Assembly (NCBI RefSeq): GCF_001456355.1
Contig: NZ_CP010271.1
Location: 4,526,001-4,590,000 of the forward strand
Length of the DNA: 64,000 nucleotides
DNA from: Mycobacteroides saopaulense
Lineage (GTDB): Bacteria > Actinomycetota > Actinomycetes > Mycobacteriales > Mycobacteriaceae
Direction of reading: 5' to 3'
In this document: positions 1 through 11,558 of the stretch, piece by piece
How positions within the stretch are numbered: position 1 is the first letter of the stretch
How the letters are laid out: every line of letters starts with the position of its first letter
The notes under the pieces: generated by a model
Seen by the model: the letters and a program-made list of their open reading frames with translations, nothing else
What the model was told of the DNA's origin: nothing
The model's database searches: none
Made by a program: the position numbers and the translations under genes

Positions 1-2
1 TG

Positions 3-482
3 TGCCCGTACAGCGGCAAGATGGTCCAGGACCAAGGCGCGGAGATCGGCCGGCGCCTGGAATCCGGTACGTTACACATCAACCTGCGGTTCGTGGACTT
101 CCTCGATAAGTACTCTGCCAGCGGCACTTACGACAGTCGGGCGATCTACGCGACATATGTCGTGGCCGACCAGTCACGGTCCAGCGACACCACCTGGCGG
201 TTCATCCAGCAGATCTACACCCGGGGCCAGCAACCCGAAGAAGAGGGCGACACCGATCTGAGCAACGACCAGCTGGCGGAGTTGGCCGGGCGCGTCAACG
301 CACCGCAGGGCGCCCAGGACCAGATCCGGCTGGGACTGCCGATTCCCTTCGACGCCCGTGCCATCGCGGCGAACAACCTTCCGATCCTGCGGCAGTTCCC
401 CAAATCTGGTGTGCCGCTTGTTGCTATCGACAATCAGCCGGTGGACGGTGAGTCCGACTGGCTGAGTCGGATTCCCCGTTGA
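3..482 (+). CDS. DsbA-family thioredoxin-fold protein, 5'-truncated by the window edge
   Basis: An open frame enters from the left edge at base 3 and stops at 480-482. The first visible residues are CPYSGKM, the position of a DsbA active-site CxxC, but the second cysteine is Ser. This is followed by a helical insert and a typical Thioredoxin_4 ending with the cis-Pro-like segment GVPL near the C-terminus. Mycobacterial members are usually exported thiol oxidoreductases, but the N-terminus with any signal or membrane anchor lies outside the window. Family is inferred from the motif and the C-terminal layout; the redox role is uncertain because the resolving Cys is missing. Confidence 0.6.
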   Translation, partial: CPYSGKMVQDQGAEIGRRLESGTLHINLRFVDFLDKYSASGTYDSRAIYATYVVADQSRSSDTTWRFIQQIYTRGQQPEEEGDTDLSNDQLAELAGRVNAPQGAQDQIRLGLPIPFDARAIAANNLPILRQFPKSGVPLVAIDNQPVDGESDWLSRIPR

Positions 483-493
483 CGGGCGACACG

Positions 494-1738
494 CTAGGAA
501 CCCAACCGTGACAACGCCGCCACGGTAAGTGCCTCCACGCCCGTGCGAAGTGTGGGCTCGAGCACGGGGGCGAACTCCGGAGAGTGATTGGAAGGCACCG
601 GCTTTCCTGCTGCTGCGGCGTCTTCGAAGCGCTGTTGCTCGTATCCGCCCCAGAACCAGAAGGCGGTCGGGACGCCGGCGGTGGTCCCAAAGATTCCGAC
701 ATCCTCGCTTCCGGTGAGCGGGGTCGGTAGCTCCATCACTCGGTCGGCCACGAAGTACTCGCGGAACACGCGAGCGATCTCCCGCATCGCCCCATCGTCG
801 ACAACGGTGGCAGGAAGGGAGTACATAGAGGTAACAGCCGGTTCCCTGTCGGCGCCTGAGGCCCTCGCTTCGGCCTGAGCGATCCGAGTGATCGAGGCCA
901 GTGTCTTGCTTCGGACATCCTCACTGAAGGTGCGGACATTGATGCCGAGCTCTGCCTCATCGCCGATGATGTTGTCCTTCGATCCGGCGTGCAGGTACCC
1001 GACGGTGACCACGGCCGGCTCGAAAGGAGACAGCTCGCGCGAGACGATGGTCTGCAGGCGCTGCACCACATTGGAGGCCATCACCACCGGATCGATCGTC
1101 GATTCCGGTTGCGAGCCATGCCCACCCCGCCCAAATAGTTGCATCTTGAGCCCATCCGCTGCCGCAAGCAACGTACCGGTCTTGTACCCAATCATCCCCG
1201 CGGGCAGCGGACCTACGTGCTGACCTATCACGATGTCAGGCTTGGGAAAGCGATCCAGGATCCCGTCGGCGATCATGGCGTTCGCGCCGCCGCCCACTTC
1301 CTCGGCGGGCTGGAACACCGCAACCACCGTTCCCGACCAGGTTCCCTTGAGTTCATTCAGCAACCGAAGGGCGCCCACCAACGCCGAGACGTGCATGTCA
1401 TGACCGCACGCGTGCATGACGGGCACGTCCTCACCGTCGGCGGTGGTGGCGCGCGCGGTACTCGCATACGGAAGACCGGTCTGCTCCTGCACCGGAAGCG
1501 CATCAAAGTCCGCGCGCAGCCACACAACCGGGCCAGATCCATTGTGCAGCACAGCCACAACCCCGGTGCCGCCGACGCCCGGCGTCACCTCCAACCCGAG
1601 TGGCGCGATGATCTCCTGGATCTTTTCCGCGGTGCGATGTTCCTGGAACGACAGCTCCGGATGCTGATGCAGATCGCGATAGAAATCAGCCAGATCGCCC
1701 AAGCTGTCAGCCCAGCTGTCGGGCAATGTGATCGGCAT
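494..1738 (-). CDS. M20-family amidohydrolase (N-acyl amino acid / hippurate hydrolase type)
   Basis: This 414-residue protein matches the length of M20D metallopeptidases that cleave N-acyl amino acids or aminobenzoyl conjugates. Visible family signatures are the metal-binding MHACGHDMH at about residues 108-116 and QPAEE at about 143-147, with a dimerisation-type insert after residue 190. There is no signal peptide, so it is cytoplasmic. It is divergent from the FAD oxidoreductase that starts at 1847, and the two share about 108 bases of upstream DNA, which would suit joint control of an amino-acid salvage step (inference). The exact substrate cannot be read from the sequence. Confidence 0.85.
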   Translation of the reverse strand: MPITLPDSWADSLGDLADFYRDLHQHPELSFQEHRTAEKIQEIIAPLGLEVTPGVGGTGVVAVLHNGSGPVVWLRADFDALPVQEQTGLPYASTARATTADGEDVPVMHACGHDMHVSALVGALRLLNELKGTWSGTVVAVFQPAEEVGGGANAMIADGILDRFPKPDIVIGQHVGPLPAGMIGYKTGTLLAAADGLKMQLFGRGGHGSQPESTIDPVVMASNVVQRLQTIVSRELSPFEPAVVTVGYLHAGSKDNIIGDEAELGINVRTFSEDVRSKTLASITRIAQAEARASGADREPAVTSMYSLPATVVDDGAMREIARVFREYFVADRVMELPTPLTGSEDVGIFGTTAGVPTAFWFWGGYEQQRFEDAAAAGKPVPSNHSPEFAPVLEPTLRTGVEALTVAALSRLGS

Positions 1739-1846
1739 CCGGCCTCCCCGTTCGTTGGTCTACGACTCAGTGGAGACGATACGGCGGTTTACAAGACCTA
1801 CCCTCGAACTCAAGAGATCATCTCCCCACGCCGAGACGGAGGTCAC

Positions 1847-3007
1847 GTGAGCCACTCCATCGAGACCGAATTCTCCGTCGACGTCATCGTCGTCGGCGGC
1901 GGCATGTCGGGCGCGTCGATCGCCTACGAGATCGCCCAACATCGAACCGTCGCACTGCTGGAAAGAGAGTCGACCCTGGCCTTCCACACCACCGGCCGGT
2001 CGGCGGCGACCTTCATCGAGAACTATGGAAATCCTGTCATCCGAATGTTGACGGCAGCGAGCCGCGACTTCTTCACCGACCCGCACGACGGGTTCGACGC
2101 CCCCTTGGCCACCTCGCTGCCGCTCTTGATCATCGCCGATGAAGCCCACGCCGATTCGCTGAGGGAACTACACGGTCAAGCGCGGCAGCAGGGCTGCCAC
2201 ACAGAGTTGGTCGAGGGCGTGGTCGCCGAGGAGATCAACCCCTACCTGCGCCCCGGATACACCCAGCTGGCAACGGTCGACCTGACACCGATGGAGCTGG
2301 ATGTCCACGGGCTGCACCAGGGTTACGTGCGCGGACTGCGCCGGCGCGGCGGAACCATCGTGAAGTCGGCGGGAATCGTTAGCGGCACCCGCAGGCAGGG
2401 CAGATGGGTCCTGCACGACGCGTCCAGACGAGCATTCCAGGCAACGACCGTCGTGAATGCGGCGGGCGCGTGGTGTGACGAACTTGCCCATGTCATGGGC
2501 GCTCATCCGGTGGGAATCCAGCCCCTGCGACGAACGGCGTTCATGGTGTCGGCTCCGCCCGACAGCTCCGCCGGTTCACTTCCCATGACCCTGGATGCTG
2601 CCGACGACTTCTACTTCAAACCCGATGGCGCGCAGTTCCTCTGCTCGCCCGCCGACGAGACCCCGCAACCACCCGGAGACCCCCGACCCGACGAGCTGGA
2701 GATGGCCCGGGCGATCGGGATGATCAACGAGGCAACCACTCTGGGTATTCGAAATGTGAACTCGGCGTGGGCGGGCCTGAGATCTTTCACCGCAGACCGC
2801 ACGCCCGTCGTGGGCGAGGACCCGGACCTCGAGGGCTTCTTCTGGTACGCAGCGCAGGGAGGTTATGGCATTCAGATGGCGCCGGCTCTCGCTCGGGCCG
2901 GCGCGGCACTGGCAACGGGCGGCCCTATGCCGAGTGATCTGGCCGCACGCGGTCTTGCGGCGGCAATGCTGGCACCCGACCGCCAGGCGTTACGCACCCC
3001 GCACTAG
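1847..3007 (+). CDS. FAD-dependent amino-acid oxidase/dehydrogenase (DAO superfamily)
   Basis: A dinucleotide-binding motif GGGMSGAS at residues 17-24 follows a hydrophobic beta strand and is closed by a Glu at the end of strand two (LLERE), the classic FAD-binding Rossmann start of the DAO family. The C-terminus carries the second FAD contact region (AAQGGYGIQMAPAL). The GTG at 1847 is chosen because GGAGG lies at 1838-1842, four bases upstream; the open frame runs further upstream but that part overlaps the opposite-strand peptidase. 386 residues, cytoplasmic. Related enzymes oxidise glycine, D-amino acids or N-methyl amino acids; the substrate here is unknown. Confidence 0.85.
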   Translation: MSHSIETEFSVDVIVVGGGMSGASIAYEIAQHRTVALLERESTLAFHTTGRSAATFIENYGNPVIRMLTAASRDFFTDPHDGFDAPLATSLPLLIIADEAHADSLRELHGQARQQGCHTELVEGVVAEEINPYLRPGYTQLATVDLTPMELDVHGLHQGYVRGLRRRGGTIVKSAGIVSGTRRQGRWVLHDASRRAFQATTVVNAAGAWCDELAHVMGAHPVGIQPLRRTAFMVSAPPDSSAGSLPMTLDAADDFYFKPDGAQFLCSPADETPQPPGDPRPDELEMARAIGMINEATTLGIRNVNSAWAGLRSFTADRTPVVGEDPDLEGFFWYAAQGGYGIQMAPALARAGAALATGGPMPSDLAARGLAAAMLAPDRQALRTPH

Positions 3008-3063
3008 CAGCCAACCCTGCGCATCCGGACCACATCGGGCGAATCCTGTTATGGTCGGCCACG

Positions 3064-3891
3064 ATGGTGAACATGGATCGACGCCGCGTTATGGCGATAT
3101 CAGGGCTTGGCATGCTGACGGCCGCGGTTTCGATGCCCCAGGCGTGGGCACAACCGTCGCAACCGCCCAAGCAACCTCCCGCCGCCCCTCCGAACGGCAA
3201 GTACGTCTTCGTCGACGAGTTCGACGGCCCGGCCGGGTCGGCCCCCGATGGATCCAAGTGGGCGATCTCCAAGGCTCGCGAATCCATGAAGGACCCCACG
3301 TTTTGGGAGCTCCCCGAGAACGTCGGCCAGTACCGCGACGACCGTAAGAACGTCTACCTCGACGGCAACTCGAACCTGGTCATCAAGGCCGCCAAGGAAG
3401 GCAACACGTACTACGGCGGCAAGATCTATAGCACCACCGAACTTGGTATCGGCTACACCTGGGAAGCGCGCATCAAGTTCAACTGCCTGACCCCGGGCGC
3501 GTGGCCCGCGTTCTGGCTCGGCAGCGACCAAGACGGTGAGATCGACATCGTCGAGTGGTACGGCAACGGCAGCTGGCCGGCCGCAACTACGGTGCACGCC
3601 AAGGCAAACGGCTCGGAATGGAAGACCCACAACCTGACCCTGGACAGCGGCTGGCACACCTGGCGCACCCAGTGGGACGACAAGGGGATTCGCTTCTGGC
3701 GGGACTACACCGACGGGGCGGCGCCGTATTTCGATGTCCCGGCCAACTCCCTGGCGGACTGGCCGTTCAACAATCCCGGGCACAAAGCTTTCGCGGTGCT
3801 GAACCTGGCCGTGGCCGGATCCGGCGGCGGTGATCCGCGCGGCGGGACGTATCCCGCGGACATGCTCGTGGACTGGATCCGGGTCTGGTAG
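3064..3891 (+). CDS. Secreted glycoside hydrolase family 16 (beta-glucanase type)
   Basis: The catalytic signature GEIDIVEW is at residues 158-165, with the nucleophile and acid/base Glu at 159 and 164 and the helper Asp at 161, the hallmark of GH16 endo-beta-1,3(4)-glucanases. The N-terminus DRRRVMAISG followed by a hydrophobic stretch and AWAQ is a Tat-like signal peptide, so export is expected. A start at the Met of MDRRR (3073) is equally possible. The rest is the jelly-roll sandwich, ending WIRVW as GH16 proteins often do. 275 residues, single domain. Substrate (environmental laminarin or mixed-linkage glucan) is inferred from the family. Confidence 0.9.
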   Translation: MVNMDRRRVMAISGLGMLTAAVSMPQAWAQPSQPPKQPPAAPPNGKYVFVDEFDGPAGSAPDGSKWAISKARESMKDPTFWELPENVGQYRDDRKNVYLDGNSNLVIKAAKEGNTYYGGKIYSTTELGIGYTWEARIKFNCLTPGAWPAFWLGSDQDGEIDIVEWYGNGSWPAATTVHAKANGSEWKTHNLTLDSGWHTWRTQWDDKGIRFWRDYTDGAAPYFDVPANSLADWPFNNPGHKAFAVLNLAVAGSGGGDPRGGTYPADMLVDWIRVW

Positions 3892-3905
3892 CTAGTCGCT
3901 GACGT

Positions 3906-5099
3906 TCAGCTCGGTCTTGATTCCGAGCGGTCGGCGAACTCCCAGATGCCACGCCATTGGGACTCCTCTTCCTGCTTGTCCCGATGCTGGCCCGCGGACG
4001 GTTCGGTGAGCGTGATTGCCGGATGCGGCAGCGTGAAGAAGTCGCCCTTGCCCTGTGCCGCGCGGTGCTGACCGGTGTCGAGGTAGCAATACCCCAGCCC
4101 CGAGAGCACAGCGGTCTCCGCGGACATGTCGAGATAGTGAAGTAGGTTCTGGGCAGCAGCTTTTGCACCGTTCTTGGCGAAGATGGCGGCCTTCGGCAGC
4201 GGTCTGCCGGAGGGCGAGGTCACCGACACCGTGTCGCCGATCGCCCAGATCCCCTCATACACGGTTTGCATGGTCTGAGGGTCGACACCGATCCAGCCAG
4301 TCCCGTCGATGGTGACCGACGGCTCGTGCGGTGGTACGAACACCAGCAAGTCGAAACCCACGGTGGTCCCATCCGTGAACACGACGATCTTTTTCTCCGG
4401 GTCAACGCGTTGGGTCGTATGTTCACCATAAAAGGCGATGCCGTTGTCGTTGAGCATCTGCACCAACTGCGGCCCCGCATAGGGCCCCGCCGAGGGCATG
4501 GGATGTGCCTCCGGGCTGTACACGCTGATCTCGACGTCCGATCGGATGTCTTTCTCACTCAGGAGATCCGATGCCAGCAGGGCGCCCTCGTACGGAGCCA
4601 CCGGGCAGCGGTAAGGCTGCGATGTCACCAGAAAGACGAGCTTTCCTCCCGAGAAATTCGCCAGTGCGCGTTGCGCATCACCGGCCGCGGCAACACCGTA
4701 ATAGTGCACCGCGTCGCCCCGGTCGGCAGCCTCGCTCAGACCGGGCACCTTCTCGAGGGCATTGCGGGCTCCGGTGGCGATGACGAGGGCATCGAACGAC
4801 AGGGTGGATGCGTCGGACAGGGTTATCGTGCGTGTGCTGGGGTCGATGCCGGCCACAGCACCCGCGATGGTGGTTATCCCGGAGAGTGCCTCGGCACTGG
4901 GCCTAATCGGCACACTGTCAGCTTCGCGCCAGCCCCTCATCACCCAGGGCAAGGTGAAACCCAGGAAGTGTGAAAAGTCCTCGTCCACCACGGTGATGTC
5001 CAAGTCATCTAGCGGCACGCCGGACTGGCGGATTTCGTTGATCACGCTGAGTCCACCGATACCGGCACCCAAAACGACGATCTTCTTCATGTTCTGCAC
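3906..5099 (-). CDS. SQR-like FAD/NAD(P) disulfide-type oxidoreductase
   Basis: The protein starts with the FAD-binding motif GAGIGGLS (residues 11-18) and has the second dinucleotide-type motif and the AIGDT FAD-ribityl contact near 287. Two cysteines sit where sulfide:quinone oxidoreductases keep their redox pair: Cys165 in RCPVAPYE and Cys338 in GYCYLDTG. 397 residues, cytoplasmic or peripheral membrane. It lies 31 bases downstream of the Rv2466c-like gene and shares its promoter, opposite a persulfide-sensor-type repressor, which supports sulfide or sulfane-sulfur oxidation rather than NADH dehydrogenase activity (inference). The start could also be the fourth residue (MKKIVV). Confidence 0.78.
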   Translation of the reverse strand: MQNMKKIVVLGAGIGGLSVINEIRQSGVPLDDLDITVVDEDFSHFLGFTLPWVMRGWREADSVPIRPSAEALSGITTIAGAVAGIDPSTRTITLSDASTLSFDALVIATGARNALEKVPGLSEAADRGDAVHYYGVAAAGDAQRALANFSGGKLVFLVTSQPYRCPVAPYEGALLASDLLSEKDIRSDVEISVYSPEAHPMPSAGPYAGPQLVQMLNDNGIAFYGEHTTQRVDPEKKIVVFTDGTTVGFDLLVFVPPHEPSVTIDGTGWIGVDPQTMQTVYEGIWAIGDTVSVTSPSGRPLPKAAIFAKNGAKAAAQNLLHYLDMSAETAVLSGLGYCYLDTGQHRAAQGKGDFFTLPHPAITLTEPSAGQHRDKQEEESQWRGIWEFADRSESRPS

Positions 5100-5130
5100 T
5101 CCCTCTTCCTGAATAGGCCGAGCAATTGGT

Positions 5131-5736
5131 TCAGTGCGCCGGACGTGGCCGCTGCAACTGTGTGAACTCCGGCACCCGGGCGAGTGCGGTGACCGCGTCG
5201 AAGAGCTCCCGTGCGCTGTCTTCCTCGGGTAGTGCCGTCAACACCGGACCGAAGAACGTGCGGCCCGCTATCTGCAACAGCGGGCTACCGCCCACATCAC
5301 CCAAAGCCCGCTGGCCGGCCTCGTGTGAGGACCGCACCAACGGGTCCAGCGAGGTGTCCGCCAGCGATTCGCTTGACGTCTCCAGTGGCGCAACCTTGGC
5401 CAGCACTCGCTCAGCCAGGTCAGCGCCGACGGCCACCGACTCGTCGAAGTACAACTCCCCGAAGACGAAATACGCTGTGTACAAGCCCTGTTGACCCAGA
5501 TCGCGGTGGATGCCTGCCATCAATCGCCCCACTCGCCGCGAGTCGTCCATGCGAGCCCGCTGAGCGGGCGGCAGCTCTCTGCCCTCGTTCAGCACAGCCA
5601 GGTTCATCAGCTGCCAATCGACCGAGAGGCCGGACCGACTCGCGACCGCATCCAGCCACCGTGCGGTATTCCACGAGAAGGGACACACCGGGTCGAGCCA
5701 GATCCTCGCATCGAACGTATCGCCACGTGTTGACAT
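5131..5736 (-). CDS. DsbA-superfamily thioredoxin-fold protein, Rv2466c-like (mycothiol-dependent reductase type)
   Basis: The sequence WLDPVCPFSWNTARW near residue 10 aligns with the active-site region of M. tuberculosis Rv2466c (CPWC), and the C-terminal half keeps GGSPLLQIAGRTFFGPVLTALP, the cis-Pro region and following strand. The second active-site Cys is Ser here (CPFS), as in mono-thiol variants. The ATG at 5736 is chosen because a GGGAG element precedes it at a suitable distance and Rv2466c begins at the matching place; the open frame extends to 5826 into the operator. 201 residues, cytoplasmic. First gene of an operon with the SQR-like gene, under the divergent operators at 5821-5909. 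Confidence 0.8.
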   Translation of the reverse strand: MSTRGDTFDARIWLDPVCPFSWNTARWLDAVASRSGLSVDWQLMNLAVLNEGRELPPAQRARMDDSRRVGRLMAGIHRDLGQQGLYTAYFVFGELYFDESVAVGADLAERVLAKVAPLETSSESLADTSLDPLVRSSHEAGQRALGDVGGSPLLQIAGRTFFGPVLTALPEEDSARELFDAVTALARVPEFTQLQRPRPAH

Positions 5737-5820
5737 GCGGCATCTCCCATCGCTGTGAAACACGGTCGACGCCAAGAACCGAACCGCATCGGCGTCAACC
5801 CTCAGATTCGTTCTGATTCC

Positions 5821-5909
5821 ATTCATACCATACCCCCTAAGGTATTTGCGAAGACCAGGCGCAGGGGTGAATAGTTTGGAATAGATACCCTAGGGGGTAT
5901 GGTATGAAT
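5821..5909. promoter_or_regulatory. Divergent CstR/CsoR-type operator pair
   Basis: Two copies of a box of the form ATACC-N6-GGTAT lie at 5830-5845 and 5885-5900. The repeats extend outward: 5821-5845 and 5885-5909 are reverse complements over 25 bases with one mismatch. Each copy is immediately followed, reading outward, by TATGGT, a plausible -10 (TANNNT); for the mmpS side this is 5898-5903. A repressor bound here would cover both promoters. The box matches the GC-rich inverted repeat recognised by CsoR/CstR-family proteins, and such a gene lies at 9264. Confidence 0.8.
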
Positions 5910-5963
5910 GAGACTCGTCGTTGCCCAAAGGCGTTGATCTGCAGCAGAAAGGTGGTTAGCCGC

Positions 5964-6403
5964 ATGCGTAGCGCCCTAGTTGGTGGATTGAAACGGGCCT
6001 GGGTGCCGATAGCCGTCACCTGCGCGGTCGGACTCGGCGCGGTCGCCGTGCATGACCTGCGTGGTGCATTCGGCTCCGAACCGATCTTTTCGGCATCGGG
6101 CGTCAGCGCAGAACCCCTTGCCGCATCCACGATCAAGCGCGTGCGATACGAGGTCTACGGCCCCACCGGCACCACCGGCACGGTGAACTACCTGGACAAA
6201 GAGACCCGTCCGCGGCGGGCCGATTTCACCGGCTTGCCGTGGACGTACACGATCGAAACGACCGTGCCCGCAGTGATCGCCAGCGTTGTGGCGCAAGGTG
6301 ATAGCACCGCCATCGGCTGCCGGATCATCGTGAACGACCAGACCGAAGCTGAGCAGTCCGCGGACGGGTTCCACGCCCAAACCTCCTGTCTGGTGAAAGC
6401 CGC

Positions 6404-6407
<4 letters not shown>
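5964..6407 (+). CDS. MmpS-family membrane protein
   Basis: A single N-terminal transmembrane helix (residues about 10-28) is followed by a periplasmic beta-sandwich with the MmpS hallmarks: YEVYG early, a WTYTIETT strand, and a late pair of cysteines (IGCRI and TSCLVK). MmpS proteins partner MmpL transporters. The ATG at 5964 has AAAGGTGG upstream at 5948-5955, whereas the more upstream in-frame ATG at 5904 lies inside the operator. 147 residues. Its stop overlaps the mmpL start by four bases, so the two are translationally coupled. Expression should depend on the CstR-type operator upstream. Confidence 0.88.
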
Positions 6408-9533
<3,126 letters not shown>

Positions 9534-9559
9534 GTGCTGTCCGGACCGATAGGCCAGGG

Positions 9560-9988
9560 TCAGAGGTCGTCGGAGAAGTCCGCGGTGAACCAGCGATCCG
9601 GCCGGATCGTGAACAGCACGGTCGCGGCGTTGTCGTAGCCGCGCGCGAACTCGCGCCCCGCCTCCTCACCGAGGTAGCGGATCGCAATGGCTTCGCGCGC
9701 ATCCGCTGGCGCCGGTCGCACCGCGTCGACAACCGAGCCCTCGACGATGACGTACTGGTAGGGCGGCTCTTCATGCTGCACGGTCAGCGTCACCGCGCCG
9801 GCCTCCTCGATGAGGCGCGCTTTGCGATTGCCCGTGCTTGTGCTCACCCGGATGTTTCCTCCGGGCGTGTAGTCGTACCAGATCGGCACGCTGGCCGGCG
9901 GGCGCTCACCGGCGGCGACGGACAGCACGGCGATGTGTTTCGCAGCGAGAAACTCTTGGCGTTCGGCTTCGGTGAACTGACGTGGCAT
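9560..9988 (-). CDS. PPOX-class FMN/F420-binding split-barrel protein
   Basis: A 142-residue split-barrel of the pyridoxamine 5'-phosphate oxidase superfamily. The order of strands is typical: FLAAKHIAVLSV, then PIWYDY, then the nucleotide-phosphate region STGNRKARLIEEAGAVTLTV, and VIVEGSVVDA. Mycobacterial relatives bind FMN or F420 and reduce small molecules; no substrate can be assigned. No signal or membrane segment. It is convergent with the CstR-like gene and separated by 26 bases. The C-terminus (WFTADFSDDL) resembles that of other mycobacterial PPOX proteins. Confidence 0.85.
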   Translation of the reverse strand: MPRQFTEAERQEFLAAKHIAVLSVAAGERPPASVPIWYDYTPGGNIRVSTSTGNRKARLIEEAGAVTLTVQHEEPPYQYVIVEGSVVDAVRPAPADAREAIAIRYLGEEAGREFARGYDNAATVLFTIRPDRWFTADFSDDL

Positions 9989-10034
9989 ACCGCGTCAAAC
10001 CACCGGTCGTGCCAGGCCTATTCCCCGTCGCGCA

Positions 10035-10643
10035 TCACGCCTTGATCCCGCCGAACAAGTTATCCAGCAGAGCATCCACGAATTCCTCCGTCAGCGGTTG
10101 GCCGGGTACCAGGAGCCGGTGATAACAGGCGCCCCACAGTTGGTCCACGACGACCTCCGGGTCGACAGTCGAACGAAGCTGGCCGCGTTCCTGCGCCCGG
10201 CGCATCGACGTAACCGCGAGAGCTCGCCGGGGACCTGAATAGTGTTGCACAAAGGCCGCTTTGAGCTCCGGATCGATCTGAGCCTGACCGATGAGTTCGC
10301 CGATGATGCCACCCCCGGCGGTGTCCCGAATGACGCCCAGGAAGGCACGCATCTGGGTACGTAGGTCGCGTTCGATGTCGCCGCTGTCCGGGAAGCTCAG
10401 CCCTGGTTCAACCTTCCGGAAGTAGCCGTCGAGGGCAAGGGCCCCCTTGGACGGCCACCATTTGTAGATCGTCATCTTGCTCGCACCGGACAGGGCCGCG
10501 ACCTTGTCGATGGTGAATCCGGCCATCCCCTCGGCGAAGAGCAGCTCCCCGGCCGCCTGAAGCACCTCCTCGCGCACTTCCTCAGCCGGTCGACGACCTC
10601 GGCGAGGTTGCTTCACCTCGCCCCCTCCCGCATCAGTCACCAT
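10035..10643 (-). CDS. TetR-family repressor
   Basis: About 202 residues. The N-terminal helix-turn-helix is clear: AAGELLFAEGMAGFTIDKVAALSGASKMTIYKWWPSKGALALDGYF. The C-terminal half is the TetR_C ligand-binding type with RRALAVTSMRRAQERGQLR. Translation starts at ATG 10643 or the adjacent GTG 10640; GGGAGG precedes both and its spacing fits GTG better. It diverges from an SDR gene across a 19-base inverted repeat (10668-10714), so it almost certainly represses itself and the SDR. The ligand is unknown. Confidence 0.9.
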   Translation of the reverse strand: MVTDAGGGEVKQPRRGRRPAEEVREEVLQAAGELLFAEGMAGFTIDKVAALSGASKMTIYKWWPSKGALALDGYFRKVEPGLSFPDSGDIERDLRTQMRAFLGVIRDTAGGGIIGELIGQAQIDPELKAAFVQHYSGPRRALAVTSMRRAQERGQLRSTVDPEVVVDQLWGACYHRLLVPGQPLTEEFVDALLDNLFGGIKA

Positions 10644-10667
10644 TGCCTCCCGCTTCGCCTTGCCAAG

Positions 10668-10714
10668 TATGTGTACGTACCGTACATTACTTATGTGTAC
10701 GGTACGTACACATA
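10668..10714. promoter_or_regulatory. Long palindromic TetR operator
   Basis: Perfect inverted repeat: arm one 10668-10686 and arm two 10696-10714, 19 bases each, separated by 9 bases. Each arm contains the self-complementary GTACGTAC. It occupies the promoter region between the divergent TetR and SDR genes. Confidence 0.85.
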
Positions 10715-10733
10715 ATCGAGCGAAGGGTTTCCG

Positions 10734-11501
10734 ATGAAGATCTCGGGCAACACCGTGTTCATCCCAGGAGCGACCAGCGGGATCGGCCTGGAGCTCGCGT
10801 TGGCCCTGCAGGCCAAGGGCAACACCGTGATCGTGGGTGGCCGCCGTACCGAACTGCTGGAGCAGATCTGCGCCGAACACCCCGGCATCGCGGCCGTCCA
10901 CATCGATACTTCCGATCCGGAAAGCATCCGCAGCGCGGCCCAACAGGTAATGGCCGATCACCCCACCGTGAACGTCCTGATCGCCATGGCCGGGATCATG
11001 CGCGTCGAGGATTGGCATCGCCCCGAGACGTTCCTCCAGTCGGCCGAGGAGATCGTCACCACGAATGTGCTCGGTCCGATTCGCTTGATCGCCAACTTCA
11101 TCGAGCATCTCCAAGAACAACCGGCGGCCACCATCGTCACCGTGTCATCAGGGTTGGCCTTCGCGCCGCTGAAGGTGACTCCGAGCTACAACGCGTCCAA
11201 GGCGGCTGTTCACATGCTCAGCGAGTCGATCCGGCTACAGCTCGCGGACACTCGGGTCGAGGTCAAGGAGCTCCAACCGCCTGCGGTCCGCACGGACCTC
11301 ATGCCGGGGCAACAAGACAGCGAGTTCGCGATGCCCCTGAAGGACTTCGTCGACGAGGTGGTCACGCTATTGGAGACGCGGCCCGATGCCACCGAAATCC
11401 AGGTAGAACGGGTGAAGTTCCTGCGCTACGGCGAGGCCCGGGGTGACTACGACGAGGTCGTCGCGACACTCAACGCCTCCGACCCACACGCCCGTCAGTA
11501 G
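10734..11501 (+). CDS. Short-chain dehydrogenase/reductase (DltE-like)
   Basis: 255 residues with the SDR cofactor motif GATSGIG (12-18), a variant AMAG at the NNAG position, catalytic Ser138/139, Tyr152 and Lys156 (SYNASK). The RRTE after the second strand suggests preference for NADP. GAAGGG lies six bases before the ATG. The layout and C-terminal PPAVRTDLMPGQ resemble DltE-type oxidoreductases of Actinobacteria. It is under the palindromic operator shared with the TetR gene, so its substrate may also be the repressor ligand (inference). Confidence 0.88.
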   Translation: MKISGNTVFIPGATSGIGLELALALQAKGNTVIVGGRRTELLEQICAEHPGIAAVHIDTSDPESIRSAAQQVMADHPTVNVLIAMAGIMRVEDWHRPETFLQSAEEIVTTNVLGPIRLIANFIEHLQEQPAATIVTVSSGLAFAPLKVTPSYNASKAAVHMLSESIRLQLADTRVEVKELQPPAVRTDLMPGQQDSEFAMPLKDFVDEVVTLLETRPDATEIQVERVKFLRYGEARGDYDEVVATLNASDPHARQ

Positions 11502-11558
11502 CCGGGTGTCGCGGACCTCACCTGGCCAGGCCGCCGCGCTCTTGCCAAGATTGACCTG

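Noticed and set aside
1139..1846. Upstream 236 codons of the long open frame ending at 3007
   Set aside because: It runs antisense through the M20 peptidase; a GTG with a good ribosome site at 1847 gives a normal DAO N-terminus.
4266..4973. 235-codon plus-strand open frame
   Set aside because: Lies wholly inside the SQR-like gene on the other strand and has no protein-like motifs.
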